Assembly: GCF_002113125.1 (NCBI RefSeq)
Contig: NZ_NEJP01000012.1
Coordinates: 1-64,000, forward strand
Length of the DNA: 64,000 bases
Reading direction: 5' to 3'
Source: Pseudomonas sp. B20(2017)
GTDB lineage: Bacteria > Pseudomonadota > Gammaproteobacteria > Pseudomonadales > Pseudomonadaceae
Part shown: positions 17,677-26,767 of the stretch, one piece after another
How positions within the stretch are numbered: position 1 is the stretch's first letter
How the letters are laid out: every line of letters begins with the position of its first letter
The notes under the pieces: generated by a model
Databases searched by the model: none
The model's input: the letters and a program-made list of their open reading frames with translations, nothing else
Told to the model about the DNA's origin: nothing
Made by a program: the position numbers and the translations under genes

Positions 17677-18938
17677 TTGGTCTCCTGACGTAGCGCGTCG
17701 AGGGTGGCAGTAAGGTCTGTCCAGGATTGGTCGGGGCGAGCCTGCCGGCGTAGCCAGGTCGCCAGGGCGGAAAGCTGAGCGTTGTCGAGACTGGCGGCGA
17801 ACGGTGGCATCACCGGTCCGGGCAGGCCCGGCGTTGCCGGGATTCCTTCGAGTACGGTTTTGAGGAAGTTGCGCGAGCTTGAGGCTTGCAGCGCTGACGT
17901 CTGCTCCAGTGACGGACGTCCGTCGATCTCTCGCATCGGTGCGCCTTGTCCGTGACAGCCGGCGCAGGCGCTGGCGAACAGCAGGGCGCCGGAGGTCTGA
18001 TCCGACGGCTCGGCGCTTGCTGTGGAATTGCGGGTTTCGGCCATTGCGGTTTTCGCAGGCAGACTCAGCAGGTACTCGGCAATTGCCTGTGCATCCGCCA
18101 CCGGCAAGCGCGCCAGACTCAGACTGACCGGGCGCATCGGGCCGGCCGCCGTGCCATGTTCGTCGACGACTTCTGCGCGCAGGTATTTCACCAGTTGTTC
18201 GCTGCTCCACGGGGTTGCGCGATGGGCCATGCCGAGCAGCGAAGGCGCGTCCCAGCCATCCACCGTGCCACCTGCCAGACTTTCGCCAGATTTTTCGGCA
18301 CCGATCAGGTTCAGCGGAGAGTGACAGCCGGCGCAGTGGCCGGGCCCTTCAACGAGATAACGTCCGCGATTCCACGCATCGGATTGCTGCGCGATCGGCG
18401 TCAGTGGTTTTGCATGCAGGAACAGCAGGTTCCAGAACGACACCAGCGGGCGGATGTTCATCGGGAAGTTCATCTGGTTTTGTCGCGACGGTGAGTCCAC
18501 GGCGGGGCCGCTCATCAGGTAGGCGTAGGCGTCGGCGATGTCGTCCGCGCTCATGCGCCGGTAGTGAACGTAAGGAAAGGCGGGGTACAGAAAGTGGCCG
18601 TCGCGAGAGATCCCCTCACGCATCGCCCGCTCGAAGGCCGGGAGCGACCATTGGCCGATTCCGGTCTGTGGATCGGGGGTGATGTTGGTGCTGTAGAGCG
18701 TGCCGAACGGCGTCACCAGCGGCAGTCCTCCGGCCAGATACTGGCCGCCGGGACGCGTATGACACACCGCACAGTCGCCAGCCTCGACCACCCGCGCACC
18801 GCGTTGCAGTTGCACGGAATCGAACGTTTGCGGGCGCTCGACGGGGTCAATCGCAGGACGCCACATCAGCAGGACGGCGCCGATTGCGCCGATCGAAGCG
18901 GCCACCGCCGCACTGATCCACAGGGGCCTGGATCTCAT
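17673..18938 (-). CDS. Membrane-anchored tri-haem cytochrome c, electron acceptor of the hydroxylase
   Basis: A 421-residue cytochrome beginning MRSRPLWISAAVAASIGAIG, an N-terminal membrane anchor or signal. Three CxxCH haem sites lie at residues 56-60, 202-206 and 325-329, with three cytochrome c domains in tandem as in the alcohol and aldehyde dehydrogenase cytochrome subunits. AAAGGCAATCTC before the ATG at 18938 is a good ribosome binding site; a Met at 18953 is the alternative. It is the first gene of the operon and overlaps the 2Fe-2S gene (ATGA). It presumably passes electrons to quinol oxidases or other cytochromes. Confidence 0.92.
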   Translation of the reverse strand: MRSRPLWISAAVAASIGAIGAVLLMWRPAIDPVERPQTFDSVQLQRGARVVEAGDCAVCHTRPGGQYLAGGLPLVTPFGTLYSTNITPDPQTGIGQWSLPAFERAMREGISRDGHFLYPAFPYVHYRRMSADDIADAYAYLMSGPAVDSPSRQNQMNFPMNIRPLVSFWNLLFLHAKPLTPIAQQSDAWNRGRYLVEGPGHCAGCHSPLNLIGAEKSGESLAGGTVDGWDAPSLLGMAHRATPWSSEQLVKYLRAEVVDEHGTAAGPMRPVSLSLARLPVADAQAIAEYLLSLPAKTAMAETRNSTASAEPSDQTSGALLFASACAGCHGQGAPMREIDGRPSLEQTSALQASSSRNFLKTVLEGIPATPGLPGPVMPPFAASLDNAQLSALATWLRRQARPDQSWTDLTATLDALRQETK

Positions 18939-19237
18939 GAGATTGCCTTTCATGAGCAGGAGAGTGCGGTGAGTAGAGGGGACGGGTTCGGCATCATCAA
19001 CAACTCCTTGAGCGACCGGGGAAGGGCGCCGATGGAGAGCCCTGCGCCAGGTGCCCAAGGGTAGAGAAGGTGCAGACGTTCGAGTATTGGCAGGTCGCGC
19101 AATAGCGCGTTGCGCCAAGTGCAACACCCGGTTCGTTGCGCATGGCGCATCACTCCATTGCCTTCGGGACGGATACCCGATGGCAACCGCGGCCCTTAGC
19201 CTTGGCGTCACTTTCCCGAACTCAACGAGGTGTCATC

Positions 19238-20437
19238 ATGCTCACCGGCAATCCGGCAGCGGCGGCCAAGGCCGAACAATCCGCTTCTCTCTCCGGCCTG
19301 ATGGTCGCGTTCCTGGCGTTTTGCTGCGGCGCGGTCGTGGCCAACCTTTACTATGCGCAGCCGATCGTCGAACTGATCGCGCCGCAGATCGGCCTGTCCA
19401 GCGCCAATGCCAGTCTGATTGTTTCACTTACTCAGTTCGGTTATGCGTTGGGTCTGTTGTTGCTGGTGCCGCTGGCGGACCTGATGGAAAACCGCCGTCT
19501 GGTGGTGGGTTTCACCCTCGCGGCGAGCGTGACACTGTTGTGCGCCGGTCTGACACATTCGCCATCGATGTTCCTCGTCTTGTCATTGCTGATCGGCCTC
19601 ACCTCCGTAGCGGTGCAGATTCTTGTACCGCTGGCGGCGCATCTGGCGCCCGAGGCAACACGTGGCCGGGTAGTGGGGAACATCATGAGTGGCCTGTTGC
19701 TGGGCATTCTGCTGTCGCGTCCGCTGTCGAGTCTGCTGGTGGAAGTATTCGGCTGGCGCGGAGTGTTTTTCAGCGCTGCAGCACTGATGGCGGTCATCGC
19801 TCTGATTACCGCCATTGCGCTGCCACGCCGCGTTCCCAGCCATCAGGCGACTTATGTGGCGCTGATCGGCTCGGTGTTTGCGCTCGCCCGTCGGCACTCG
19901 GTATTGCGTCAGCGTTCGTTGTATCAGGGGTTGTTGTTTGCCAGCTTCAGCCTGTTCTGGACCCTGGCCCCCATCGAACTGATGCGTCACCACGGGTTCA
20001 GTCAGGCACAGGTGGCGATTTTTGCCCTGGTCGGGGCTGTGGGTGCAGTCGCAGCGCCTATTGCCGGACGTCTGGCCGATGCCGGGCACGGACGGCGCGG
20101 GACACTCGTCGCATTGCTGCTGGCACCGGTCTCTCTGCTGATCGCCGCGCTGCCGGGCAGCAGTTACCTCTGGCTGGTGGTCTGTGCGGTGCTGCTGGAT
20201 TTCGCGGTGCAACTGAACATGGTGCTCGGTCAACGCGAGGTGTACGCCATCGATCCACACAGCCGGGCACGCTTGAATGCGGTGTACATGACCAGCATCT
20301 TCGTCGGCGGTGCTTTGGGATCGCTGGTGGCGAGTCCGCTCTATGAACATTTTGGCTGGAACCTGTCTGCCGTGACCGTGGCATTACTGCCGGCGCTGGC
20401 CCTGGCTATGTTTCTGAGCCGCAGGGCTAATGCCTGA
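19238..20437 (+). CDS. MFS transporter, drug or metabolite exporter
   Basis: A 399-residue major facilitator with about 12 membrane helices. NLYYAQPIVELIAPQIGLS near residue 34 and the loop between helices 2 and 3 (PLADLMENRRLV near residue 82) resemble the YnfM/arabinose-efflux-like DHA group of exporters. The ATG at 19238 follows CGAGGTGTCATC. It is divergent from the cytochrome gene with a 299-base shared upstream region, and is followed on the same strand by a LysR gene 100 bases on. The substrate is unknown. Confidence 0.88.
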   Translation: MLTGNPAAAAKAEQSASLSGLMVAFLAFCCGAVVANLYYAQPIVELIAPQIGLSSANASLIVSLTQFGYALGLLLLVPLADLMENRRLVVGFTLAASVTLLCAGLTHSPSMFLVLSLLIGLTSVAVQILVPLAAHLAPEATRGRVVGNIMSGLLLGILLSRPLSSLLVEVFGWRGVFFSAAALMAVIALITAIALPRRVPSHQATYVALIGSVFALARRHSVLRQRSLYQGLLFASFSLFWTLAPIELMRHHGFSQAQVAIFALVGAVGAVAAPIAGRLADAGHGRRGTLVALLLAPVSLLIAALPGSSYLWLVVCAVLLDFAVQLNMVLGQREVYAIDPHSRARLNAVYMTSIFVGGALGSLVASPLYEHFGWNLSAVTVALLPALALAMFLSRRANA

Positions 20438-20537
20438 ATACCGAGCGCTGGATAGTCCGATGAAGCACGGTCCTACAAGACGAGGGGTAAACAGTGATGC
20501 ACAATCATCATCGTTTCCTTTCGATCGGGCTCCACTT

Positions 20538-21455
20538 ATGGACAAGTTGCTGGCACTGAAAATGTTCGTTGAAACGGTGCGTTGTGGGGGCTATTCGCCC
20601 GCAGCGCGCAAGCTTGGCATCTCGACGTCTTCAGTCACGCGCCAGGTGGCAGGGCTGGAAAACGAGCTGGGTGCCAGCCTGCTCAACCGCACCACGCGCA
20701 ACACCAGCGTGACTGTCGCCGGGCAAACTTATTTCGAGAAGGCGGTGGCGATTCTCGATGCCATCGACGAGGCCGATGCCGTTGTCGCCGACCGTGGCAG
20801 CGAGGCACAGGGGCGTTTGCGCATCAGCGTGCCGGTCGAGTTCGGCCGACAAATCATCGCGCCGCATCTGGGGCGGTTGCTCGACCGGCATCCGGGTCTG
20901 GAAATCAGTGTGTCGCTGAGCGATCAGGTCAGCGATCTGCTGAGCGAACAGATCGATGTCTCGGTGCGTCTCGGATCGACGGTGGTCAGCCAAGATATCG
21001 TCAGCAAACGGGTGGGTGGCTTTCAACGCTGGGTGGTGGCGAGCCCGGATTACCTGAGTCAGCACACCGCGCCGGTGCATCCGCGAGATTTGCTTGAACA
21101 CCAATGCCTGCGCTTCGATTACGCGGGTTCGCACCAGCACTGGACGTTTCAGGGCGACGAAGAAGCCATCCAGCTCAACGTGCATGGCCGTCTGCAAAGC
21201 AACAACGCCGATATCCTGCGCGAAGCGGCTGTCGCGGGGCGCGGGGTGACGCTATTGGCTGACTGGCTGGTGCGTGAGGATGTCGCCGCAGGGCGGTTGA
21301 CGCGATTGCTGGAACATTACGAAGTCAATCCCGGCAATGCGAGCTGCTGCATCAATGCGTTGTATCTGCCCAATCACCGGGGCTCCAGCCGCATCAATGT
21401 GTTCATCGATTTTCTGGAAGAAATATTGGCGCTTCCCTGCGCCAGGAAAACCTAG
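20538..21455 (+). CDS. LysR family transcriptional regulator
   Basis: A 305-residue regulator with the HTH at residues 1-60 (MDKLLALKMFVETVRCGGYS, then LGISTSSVTRQVAGLE). The effector domain has GRLRISVPVEFGRQIIAPHL near residue 91. The ATG at 20538 gives the canonical N-terminus; the ATG at 20430 inside the MFS tail is not needed. It is downstream of and parallel to the MFS gene, possibly its regulator. It ends with a four-base convergent overlap (CTAG) with the TonB receptor gene. Confidence 0.92.
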   Translation: MDKLLALKMFVETVRCGGYSPAARKLGISTSSVTRQVAGLENELGASLLNRTTRNTSVTVAGQTYFEKAVAILDAIDEADAVVADRGSEAQGRLRISVPVEFGRQIIAPHLGRLLDRHPGLEISVSLSDQVSDLLSEQIDVSVRLGSTVVSQDIVSKRVGGFQRWVVASPDYLSQHTAPVHPRDLLEHQCLRFDYAGSHQHWTFQGDEEAIQLNVHGRLQSNNADILREAAVAGRGVTLLADWLVREDVAAGRLTRLLEHYEVNPGNASCCINALYLPNHRGSSRINVFIDFLEEILALPCARKT

Positions 21456-23626
21456 AAGGTGTATTTGGCCGTGAGCATCATGTTCCGCGGATTGCCATAG
21501 CTGTCGCCGCCGTAGCTGACGGAGTTGGCGATGGTGGAATAGTACTTGCGGTCGAAGATGTTGTTGGCGTTGAGTTGCAGATCAAGGTTCTCATTGACCC
21601 GGTAGCCGGCCATCAGGTCGGTCACGGCGTACGCGCCTTGCTTGAGGCGGTAGTTGCCGCCGTCGAGCAGTTCGATGTCGTTGTACATGCGGCTCTGCCA
21701 GGAGATGTTGCCGCCCACGCGCAGTTTTTCCAGCGGGCCCTGGAAGTTGTAGCGGGTGGTCAGTTTGAACAGGTGTTCCGGTGTGTCGGTGTCGAACTGC
21801 TTGTTCACGTTCTGCGGGTTGGCTTCATCCTTGATGGTGTGCGTGCGGGCGTAGGTGTAGCCACCGCCGATCTGCCAGTTGTCGGTGAGCGCGCCTTGCA
21901 GTTCGAAGTCGATACCCTGGCTGCGGATCTCGCCGGAGGCCTCATAACAGGACGACTGCGGGCAGTTCGGTACGAACACCTGCACTGCGCGGTTTTCCTG
22001 ATCGACGCGGAACACGGCGAGGCTGGCGTTCAGCGCGCCACCCAGGTATTCGCCCTTGATGCCGACCTCGTAATTCTTGCCCACGATCGGTTTGACCGGG
22101 CTGCCGGACGTGTCCTTGCGACTCTGCGGCGTGAAGATGTCGCTGTAGCTGGCGTAGACCGAGTGATGGTCGTCCAGCTCGTAGATCAGGCCGGCGTAGC
22201 GCGTGACGTTGCGAGTGACTTTGTAATCGCCGTCGCCATCGCGGTTGTCGTAGTCGTACCAATCCAGACGTCCGCCAAGGATCAGTTTCAGCGGGTCGGC
22301 CAGGCTCAGGCGCGTGGTCAGGTAGACGCCGTCCTGAGTGGTGACTTCACGTGTGTTGTTGGTGTGGACGAAATCCGGTTTGCCGGCATTGATCGGCCAG
22401 TTGGTGTCGTACGGCGAATAGTTGTGGGTGGTCAGGTCATAGATGCGCTTGCTGGCGCCGACCACCAGTTCGTGGCTGCGTCCAAAGGCTTCAAACGGGC
22501 CGCTGAAGAAGGCGTCCAGACCGGCCTGATTTTCATCGGCCTTGGACTGGTAAACCGTGCGGGCCAGGGTGTCGTTGACCCAGCGCGACTGGTACGAACC
22601 GGAGAACAGCGCGTTCTGTTCGGAGTAGTTGGCGTTGACCTGCAGCTTCCAGTCGTTGGCCAGTTGCTGGCGGAGCTCGGCGAAAACCGTGTTGATCTCC
22701 TGATCCTTGTTCTCCCAATAGGTGCCGGGGTTGTAGGAGCGCGGCAGATCGAGGTGATGACCATCGAGGCCGATCATCGACGAGCCCCAGAAATAGTTGG
22801 TCTTGTCCTTCTGGTTGGAGAAACCGACGGTCAGCGTGGTGTCTTCGCTCAGGTCGGCTTCGGTGACGGCGTAGAACAGGTCATGTCGCTCACCGACGTC
22901 ATCGATAAAACTGTTGGAATCGCGATAGGACGTGACCACCCGACCGCGCAGGGTGCCGCTGTCGTTGAGCGGGCTGGAAGCATCGAGCTCGCCGCGATAG
23001 TTGTCCCAGGTCCCGGCGGCGCCGGTCAGGGTCACGCGTTGTTCGGCCAATGGACGTTTTCGTACCAGGTTGATTGCCGCCGAAGGGTTGCCGGCACCGG
23101 TGACCAGACCGGTCGCGCCCCGTACTACCTCAACCCGATCAAACATCGCCAGATTCGGCTGTGATCCCACGTTCACGCCGTTGTAGCCGCTCGGAATGCC
23201 GTCGTACATCAGGTTGTCGATGTCGAAACCACGCGAGGTATAGGTCTGCCGGCCGGGGCCGCTGGAGTAGTTGAGGAACAGACCTGGCGTGGCGTTGACC
23301 ACGTCATTGATGCTGGTCATCGCCTGATCGTCCATGCGCTGGCGGGTGATCACGGTGACGGCCTGCGGCGTTTCGCGCAGGGTCAACGGCAGTTTGGTGG
23401 CAGTGGCCATGGTGCCGGTGGTGTAAGACTCGGAGCCTTCTGTGGTGCTGCCCAACTTAGTCGAAGTGATTGCCGTCGCATCCAGTTCAAGGGTGGCGGG
23501 CGGGGATTTGTCCTGCGCTTTGCTGGCTTCATCGGCCAATGCCGGGGTCAGAACCGCCATGCAGATGGCCATGGACAAGAGATTGAGCGACGGCTTGGAA
23601 CTATGTTGCGTGTTGGGGCGCGACAT
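21452..23626 (-). CDS. TonB-dependent siderophore receptor
   Basis: A 724-residue outer-membrane receptor for ferric siderophores. The signal peptide ends near PALA-DE (about residue 32). The plug domain contains LPLTLRETPQAVTVITRQRM near residue 80 and VEVVRGATGLVTGAGNPSAA near residue 163, both typical of FhuA/FpvA-type receptors. The beta-barrel ends in the terminal aromatic MLTAKYTF. There is no N-terminal signalling domain, so it does not itself relay to an ECF sigma factor, and none is adjacent. A Fur-box-like site lies about 41 bases upstream of the ATG, so iron repression is likely. The ligand is unknown. Confidence 0.93.
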   Translation of the reverse strand: MSRPNTQHSSKPSLNLLSMAICMAVLTPALADEASKAQDKSPPATLELDATAITSTKLGSTTEGSESYTTGTMATATKLPLTLRETPQAVTVITRQRMDDQAMTSINDVVNATPGLFLNYSSGPGRQTYTSRGFDIDNLMYDGIPSGYNGVNVGSQPNLAMFDRVEVVRGATGLVTGAGNPSAAINLVRKRPLAEQRVTLTGAAGTWDNYRGELDASSPLNDSGTLRGRVVTSYRDSNSFIDDVGERHDLFYAVTEADLSEDTTLTVGFSNQKDKTNYFWGSSMIGLDGHHLDLPRSYNPGTYWENKDQEINTVFAELRQQLANDWKLQVNANYSEQNALFSGSYQSRWVNDTLARTVYQSKADENQAGLDAFFSGPFEAFGRSHELVVGASKRIYDLTTHNYSPYDTNWPINAGKPDFVHTNNTREVTTQDGVYLTTRLSLADPLKLILGGRLDWYDYDNRDGDGDYKVTRNVTRYAGLIYELDDHHSVYASYSDIFTPQSRKDTSGSPVKPIVGKNYEVGIKGEYLGGALNASLAVFRVDQENRAVQVFVPNCPQSSCYEASGEIRSQGIDFELQGALTDNWQIGGGYTYARTHTIKDEANPQNVNKQFDTDTPEHLFKLTTRYNFQGPLEKLRVGGNISWQSRMYNDIELLDGGNYRLKQGAYAVTDLMAGYRVNENLDLQLNANNIFDRKYYSTIANSVSYGGDSYGNPRNMMLTAKYTF

Positions 23627-23666
23627 GAATGCTTCCTGGTCTTTTAATTAATAGTTAAGGAGCTGT

Positions 23667-23685
23667 TGAGAATCATTGCTATTAA
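23667..23685. promoter_or_regulatory. Putative Fur box upstream of the siderophore receptor
   Basis: TTGAGAATCATTGCTATTA, read on the minus strand as TAATAGCAATGATTCTCAA, keeps the AATGATT core and most flanks of the GATAATGATAATCATTATC Fur consensus. It sits 40-60 bases before the receptor start codon, where a repressor would block transcription. The rest of the 404-base gap to 24031 shows no gene. Confidence 0.6.
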
Positions 23686-24030
23686 TTGTGTCAGGATTTT
23701 TTACAGCGACAAAGCGATTCGTGAAAAAAATGTGAAATCGCGCAGTGGGAAGGGAGGGCGTCCTGGCGTGATCCAGCCGCTCAAGCGCGGCCATTGCAGC
23801 GCACACAGCCGAAGAGCCGTTTGTCAGCTTTCAATGCAAACCAACAGATTGGCGTCTACTTTTGTGCCCGGGTCAGCCAAATGACAGGAGAAATCCTGAA
23901 GTCACTGAAACGGATTCGAGCTGGCCTTGTGACTTTGTTTTCAGGATGGATCTTGAACAAGGCGCGGAGCATCCTTCAGGCGATGCGTAACGGATAAGCC
24001 GCGCCTTTGAACTCGTTAAGGAGAACGCAG

Positions 24031-24471
24031 ATGGCAATCAGCCGAGTCACCGAAACAACTGATAAAACCGCACTCGTCAAAGCCGAGGTGTACCGCTGGT
24101 ACAACCTCTTTTTCCCGTGGTCGCGCGGCGTGGCTTCCCAATCGGAGGACGCCATAAAACCTTTGTACGACGCGTTGGCAAACGATTTTCGGGTGGTGCT
24201 CACGGACGGTCAGATCATGGACCGGGAAAACTACTGGGAACGCCTTTGGGGCCTGCACGGCAAGCGTGCCGGAAGCCCGGAATCGCACATTATCAACCTC
24301 TCGATCACGCCGCTTCCCGGTGACTTCTTCCTGACAGTCTTCGATCTGGTCAAGAACGGGATCACCAAGAAGAAAGTCGACTCGGCGCTCATGCGCCTCG
24401 ACCCGGCTTCACCGTCGGGAATCTCGTGGATTTACGTCCATGAAAGCGAGCATGAGACGTCGTTCGCGTAA
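24031..24471 (+). CDS. Hypothetical protein, possibly NTF2/SnoaL-like fold
   Basis: A 146-residue soluble protein with a strong ribosome binding site (TAAGGAGAACGCAG before the ATG at 24031). The pattern is an aromatic N-terminal helix (VKAEVYRWYNLFFPW), then LYDALANDFRVVLTDGQIMD, a Trp-rich segment (YWERLWGL) and several beta strands. This recalls small NTF2-like proteins, but I cannot assign a family with certainty. No signal peptide or Cys. It stands alone between the receptor and the LysR/pxp region. The start at 24007 would bury the ribosome binding site. Confidence 0.7.
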   Translation: MAISRVTETTDKTALVKAEVYRWYNLFFPWSRGVASQSEDAIKPLYDALANDFRVVLTDGQIMDRENYWERLWGLHGKRAGSPESHIINLSITPLPGDFFLTVFDLVKNGITKKKVDSALMRLDPASPSGISWIYVHESEHETSFA

Positions 24472-24607
24472 GTGTTCGATTACTGTCAAGCGATCCAGTC
24501 GCGACCGGCTCGCTTGGCGTTACCGAGCCCGGCAGTCTCATCAATGGACCGGGTTACCCGGGTCACTCATCCTCACAGCGCATGCCATTACGTCGTTTTG
24601 GCTTTTT

Positions 24608-25525
24608 TCAGCGGCGCGCAGATAGCTGTTGCGGCGCCAGAAATGCATCGTGGAAATAATTGCGAAACGCGTGCATCGCGGGGCTGAATTCTCGCTCGCG
24701 GTGCCACGCCAACCCCACGCTCATCGGCGTCACCTTGTCGGTGATCGTCAGTGTTTCGATGCGTTTGCCTTCCAATGACCAAGGGCGGTGGACCAGATCC
24801 GAAAGGATGGCCACACCACTGCCATTGGCGACCATGCTGCGAACGGCCTCCACTGAACTGGTTCGAACCCGCACGTTCGGCTGCTGACGGGCGTTTTCCC
24901 AGTAGCGCATGGCGCTTTGTTCGGCTTCGTCGACGGTCAGCAGGATGAAGGGTTCCTTCGCCACGTCGGCGAGGCTGATGGACGAGCGTTCGCACAGAGG
25001 GTGGTGGCTGGGCAGCCAGAGTCTGCGTTCGGAATTGAACAGCGTTTCTGAAATGATGTCCGGGTGGGTGAGGTTTGCTGTCAGCACCACGGCCATATCG
25101 AATCTTCCTTCCAGCAAGCCATGTTCGATGGCTTGCCGCTCCTGTTCGTGGACTTCGATGGCCACGTCCGGATGCCAGTGTTCCAGTCGCTGCAAATGGT
25201 GCGGCAAAAAATAACCGATCACCGTATAGCTCGCGGCCAGGCGCAGTACGCCACTGGCGCGGATGTCCGGCAGCGGGCTGTTCAGTGCGTCGTCGACACT
25301 GCGCAAAATCACGTAAGCACGGTTCAGGAAGTGCCGCCCGGCATCGGTCAGGCTCATCCCCTGGGCCGAGCGCTGGAACAACAAGGTGCCGAGCAGGCCC
25401 TCCAGTTCCTTGATCGCGGTGGTCACCGCTGACTGGGAAATATTCAAATGAATCGCAGCCTGGGAGATTTGCCCGATCTCGGCCGTGGCGACGAAATAGC
25501 GAATTTGGCGCAGGGTCAGGGACAT
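24608..25525 (-). CDS. LysR family regulator, probably of the pxp/biotin operon
   Basis: A 305-residue regulator with the HTH at residues 1-60 (MSLTLRQIRYFVATAEIGQI, then LNISQSAVTTAIKELE). The effector domain begins VLRLAASYTVIGYFLPHHL near residue 93, similar to the CysB/CynR-like group. It is back to back with pxpA; the 125-base gap contains a TATCT-N10-AGATA repeat with T-N11-A-like geometry that could be its operator. Divergence from the operon is the main argument for its target. Confidence 0.9.
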   Translation of the reverse strand: MSLTLRQIRYFVATAEIGQISQAAIHLNISQSAVTTAIKELEGLLGTLLFQRSAQGMSLTDAGRHFLNRAYVILRSVDDALNSPLPDIRASGVLRLAASYTVIGYFLPHHLQRLEHWHPDVAIEVHEQERQAIEHGLLEGRFDMAVVLTANLTHPDIISETLFNSERRLWLPSHHPLCERSSISLADVAKEPFILLTVDEAEQSAMRYWENARQQPNVRVRTSSVEAVRSMVANGSGVAILSDLVHRPWSLEGKRIETLTITDKVTPMSVGLAWHREREFSPAMHAFRNYFHDAFLAPQQLSARR

Positions 25526-25545
25526 GCAAACTCCGGCATAGCGGG

Positions 25546-25565
25546 TATCTGTTTTTCAGAAGATA
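25546..25565. promoter_or_regulatory. Putative LysR-type operator between the regulator and pxpA
   Basis: TATCT (25546-25550) and AGATA (25561-25565) form an inverted repeat with a 10-base spacer inside the divergent promoter region. This is the size expected for a LysR recognition site. Short arms make chance occurrence possible. Confidence 0.3.
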
Positions 25566-25650
25566 GCCCCTCTGATAATAGATCTTCCCAAGGGGCTGGG
25601 AGGAATCTAACTTGGCCCGCATGAAGTCACAAGCGTCAGGAGCAAGCGTC

Positions 25651-26412
25651 ATGCAAGCAGTAGATTTCAACTCGGACATGGGTGAAGGCTTCGGCCCATG
25701 GACCATTGGCGATGGCGTCGACACTGAACTGATGGGCTTCATCAGTTCGGCCAACATCGCCACCGGTTTTCATGCCGGAGACCCCGGCACCATGCGTCGC
25801 ACCGTCGAGCAGGCCAAGCGTCTGGGCGTGGCCATCGGTGCGCATCCGGGGTTCCGTGATCTGGTTGGCTTCGGTCGCCGGCACATCAATGCCCCGGCCC
25901 AGGAACTGGTCGACGACATGCTCTATCAGTTGGGCGCACTGCGTGAACTCGCCCGGGTTCAAGGTGTAGCCCTGCAACACATCAAACCCCACGGCGCCCT
26001 GTACATGCATTTGGCCCGGGACGAGGAGGCCGCCCGTTTGCTGGTGGAAAACCTGCAACGTCTGGAACCTGAACTGCTGTTGTATTGCATGCCCGACTCA
26101 GTGATCTGGCGAGTTGCCACCGAGCTCGGTCAGCCAGTGATCCGCGAGTTCTACGCCGACCGCGAATACGATCTCAGCGGCTCGATCGTCTTCACCCGCA
26201 ACGTGCGCGCTTACGACCCGGCACAAGTCGCCGCACGCGTACTGCGCGCCTGCCAGCAGGGCGTGGTGCGCACGGTCGAAGGTGAGGATCTGTCGATCGA
26301 GTTCGATTCCATCTGTTTGCACAGCGACACGCCGGGTGCTCTGGCGTTGGTCGAAGCCACACGCAGATCACTTGATAACGCCGGGATCAGAGTGCGCGCA
26401 CCACGCGGATAG
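25651..26412 (+). CDS. pxpA: PxpA/LamB-YcsF family 5-oxoprolinase subunit A
   Basis: A 253-residue cytosolic protein of the YcsF family. FNSDMGEGFGPW at residues 5-16 is the family signature; ANIATGFHAGDPGTM near residue 36, GAHPGFRDLVGFGRR near residue 64 and HIKPHGALYMH near residue 110 carry the conserved His and Asp residues of the presumed metal-dependent hydrolase site. PxpA works with PxpB and PxpC in ATP-dependent opening of 5-oxoproline. The start at 25651 follows CAGGAGCAAGCGTC. It is the first gene of the operon and is followed after 99 bases by the biotin carrier gene. Confidence 0.9.
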   Translation: MQAVDFNSDMGEGFGPWTIGDGVDTELMGFISSANIATGFHAGDPGTMRRTVEQAKRLGVAIGAHPGFRDLVGFGRRHINAPAQELVDDMLYQLGALRELARVQGVALQHIKPHGALYMHLARDEEAARLLVENLQRLEPELLLYCMPDSVIWRVATELGQPVIREFYADREYDLSGSIVFTRNVRAYDPAQVAARVLRACQQGVVRTVEGEDLSIEFDSICLHSDTPGALALVEATRRSLDNAGIRVRAPRG

Positions 26413-26511
26413 TCCTTGAAAGCACCTGGTACGCAGATGCCAGGGTTTTCTTCGTTCCACGATCCAATTTTTTTGCCTGCCTTTCTACAACTATTCCAAA
26501 AAGGAACAGAC

Positions 26512-26757
26512 ATGGCCGAACACACTGTAATTACCCCGTTGCCAGGGACTTTCTACCGCAAGGCCACTCCGGAATCGGCAAACTACGCCGAGGTCGGCAC
26601 GCCGGTCAGCGCCGACACGGTAATTGGCCTGATCGAAGTCATGAAGCAGTTTTCCGAACTGACCGCCGGGACGGCCGGTCGCCTCAGTGCATTTCTGGTA
26701 GAAGACGGTGATCCGGTGGAGCCGGGTCAGGTCATCGCAACACTCGATGGCGAGTGA
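26512..26757 (+). CDS. Biotin carboxyl carrier protein (AccB-like, short form)
   Basis: An 81-residue stand-alone biotinyl domain. The biotin attachment site is IEVMKQF with Lys 45; PGTFYRK near residue 11 and GDPVEPGQVIATLDGE at the C-terminus are the usual flanking hairpin strands. It lacks the long Pro/Ala-rich N-terminal region of housekeeping AccB, so it is probably a dedicated carrier for this operon rather than part of fatty-acid synthesis. The ATG follows AAAAAGGAACAGAC. It lies 10 bases before the biotin carboxylase start. Confidence 0.9.
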   Translation: MAEHTVITPLPGTFYRKATPESANYAEVGTPVSADTVIGLIEVMKQFSELTAGTAGRLSAFLVEDGDPVEPGQVIATLDGE

Positions 26758-26767
26758 GGGCGCGATC

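Noticed and set aside
21575..23164. 529-residue open frame antisense to the TonB receptor
   Set aside because: Rich in Val/Gly/Asp repeats from reverse reading of barrel strands; no start signal or domain.
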